NCBI RefSeq assembly: GCF_012927485.1
Contig: NZ_JABBPC010000013.1
Coordinates: forward strand, 62,001-126,000
Direction of reading: 5' to 3'
Length of the DNA: 64,000 nucleotides
Source of the DNA: Polaromonas sp.
GTDB lineage: Bacteria; Pseudomonadota; Gammaproteobacteria; Burkholderiales; Burkholderiaceae_C
Part shown: piece after piece, positions 63,622 through 64,000 of the stretch
Layout: each line of letters opens with the position of its first letter
Position numbering within the stretch: position 1 is the stretch's first letter
Notes under the pieces: model-generated
What the model saw: the letters and a program-made list of their open reading frames with translations, nothing else
What the model was told of the DNA's origin: nothing
Databases searched by the model: none
Translations under genes and position numbers: made by a program

Positions 63622-64000
63622 CTAGCCCACCCATCGGCGCGCGTTGTGCCACAACTGCATCCACGGACTCAAGCTTGCCGGATCCTCAGGGGTCCAGCTC
63701 ATCTGAATGTTGCGAAACACGCGCTCGGGGTGCGGCATCATGGCGGTAAAACGGCCGTCGGCGGTAGTGATTGCCGTCAAACCGCCTGCGCTGCCATTAG
63801 GGTTGGCGGGGTAGGCTTCGGTTGCTTGGCCGTGGTGGTCGGTAAAGCGCATGGCGGCAATCGCTTTTGACGCATCGCCGCGGTAGGCAAAGTTGGCGTA
63901 TCCCTCGCCATGCGCCACCGCGATCGGCAGGCGCGTACCCGCCATGCCCTGCAAAAAAAGGCTGGGGGAATCCAACACTTCGACCTGACTCAGGCGCGCC
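63622..64000 (-). CDS. purL: Phosphoribosylformylglycinamidine synthase, partial (C-terminal end)
   Basis: The reverse frame is open from the right edge to 63622 and encodes the last about 125 residues of the large PurL: LSQVEVLDSPSLFLQGMAGT, LPIAVAHGEGYANFAYRGD, NPNGSAGGLTAITTADGRFT and MMPHPERVFRNIQMSW. These are the end of the glutaminase domain, including the His of AHGEG or PHPER and the Glu in PHPER of the Cys-His-Glu triad; the Cys lies outside the window. PurL converts FGAR to FGAM in purine synthesis. The rest is off the right edge. Confidence 0.95.
   Translation of the reverse strand, partial: ARLSQVEVLDSPSLFLQGMAGTRLPIAVAHGEGYANFAYRGDASKAIAAMRFTDHHGQATEAYPANPNGSAGGLTAITTADGRFTAMMPHPERVFRNIQMSWTPEDPASLSPWMQLWHNARRWVG

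Noticed and set aside
1..64000. tRNA, rRNA, CRISPR, prophage or integron features
   Set aside because: No cloverleaf-like, ribosomal, direct-repeat array, phage structural or integrase sequence was recognised in the window.

Overview
The window looks like a chromosomal segment of a betaproteobacterium of the order Burkholderiales, most likely a Comamonadaceae member close to Polaromonas or Rhodoferax. This rests on the general look of the proteins, the compact fatty-acid/Liv operon, the NfeD-stomatin pair and a short intergenic repeat of the kind seen in that family. No tRNA, rRNA, CRISPR array, prophage or complete insertion sequence was found. Placement is by recognition only; no search was run.

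Layout. (1) 1-10.4 kb: a partial conserved gene, an nfeD-stomatin operon, a reverse Mla-like lipid-transport operon (permease, MCE protein, lipoprotein, small protein) with no ATPase, a LysE exporter, an NlpC/P60 hydrolase, a kinase-like gene overlapping a DksA/TraR gene, then an AT-richer patch with an exported protein of unknown function and a tiny proline-rich protein. (2) 10.7-17 kb: a lone receiver protein, a large catalase, a cyclase-FHA protein, and a decayed spot where an IS4-type transposase remnant abuts an aldehyde dehydrogenase remnant. (3) 17-28 kb: metal handling. An LD-carboxypeptidase precedes feoA-feoB-(Cys-rich feo partner) with a Fur-box-like site, a P-type ATPase fragment, and a Cus-type copper/silver efflux operon whose adaptor carries two extra metal-binding domains. 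(4) 28-34.5 kb: serA, an Aer-like chemoreceptor, an exported hydrolase, and a histidine kinase/LuxR-type regulator pair.

(5) 34.5-39 kb is the most interesting part. Divergent from the two-component pair lies an operon encoding a small exported protein made of three 39-residue Asn/Gln/Ser-rich repeats, a second small exported protein, a lipoprotein that resembles the curli secretion channel CsgG with added peptidoglycan-binding and DUF4384-like domains, and a Sel1-repeat exported protein. A strong terminator separates the fibre-like gene from the rest. It reads as a curli-like or holdfast-anchor-like amyloid secretion system under its own two-component control.

(6) 39-57.1 kb: a long run of reverse-strand genes for fatty acid or aromatic-acid-type acyl-CoA breakdown: acyl-CoA ligase, Liv-type ABC importer (K,H,M,G,F), FadB-like, FadA-like, thioesterases, acyl-CoA dehydrogenase, dehydrogenases/reductases and a GST. 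A TetR-type palindrome sits upstream of the fadB-like gene. (7) 57.3-64 kb: selO-msrB-yciB-bolA-ppiC on the plus strand, ending in a clear terminator, then a leftover C-terminal domain of a second catalase, a membrane acyltransferase-like protein, a universal stress protein and the 3' end of purL.
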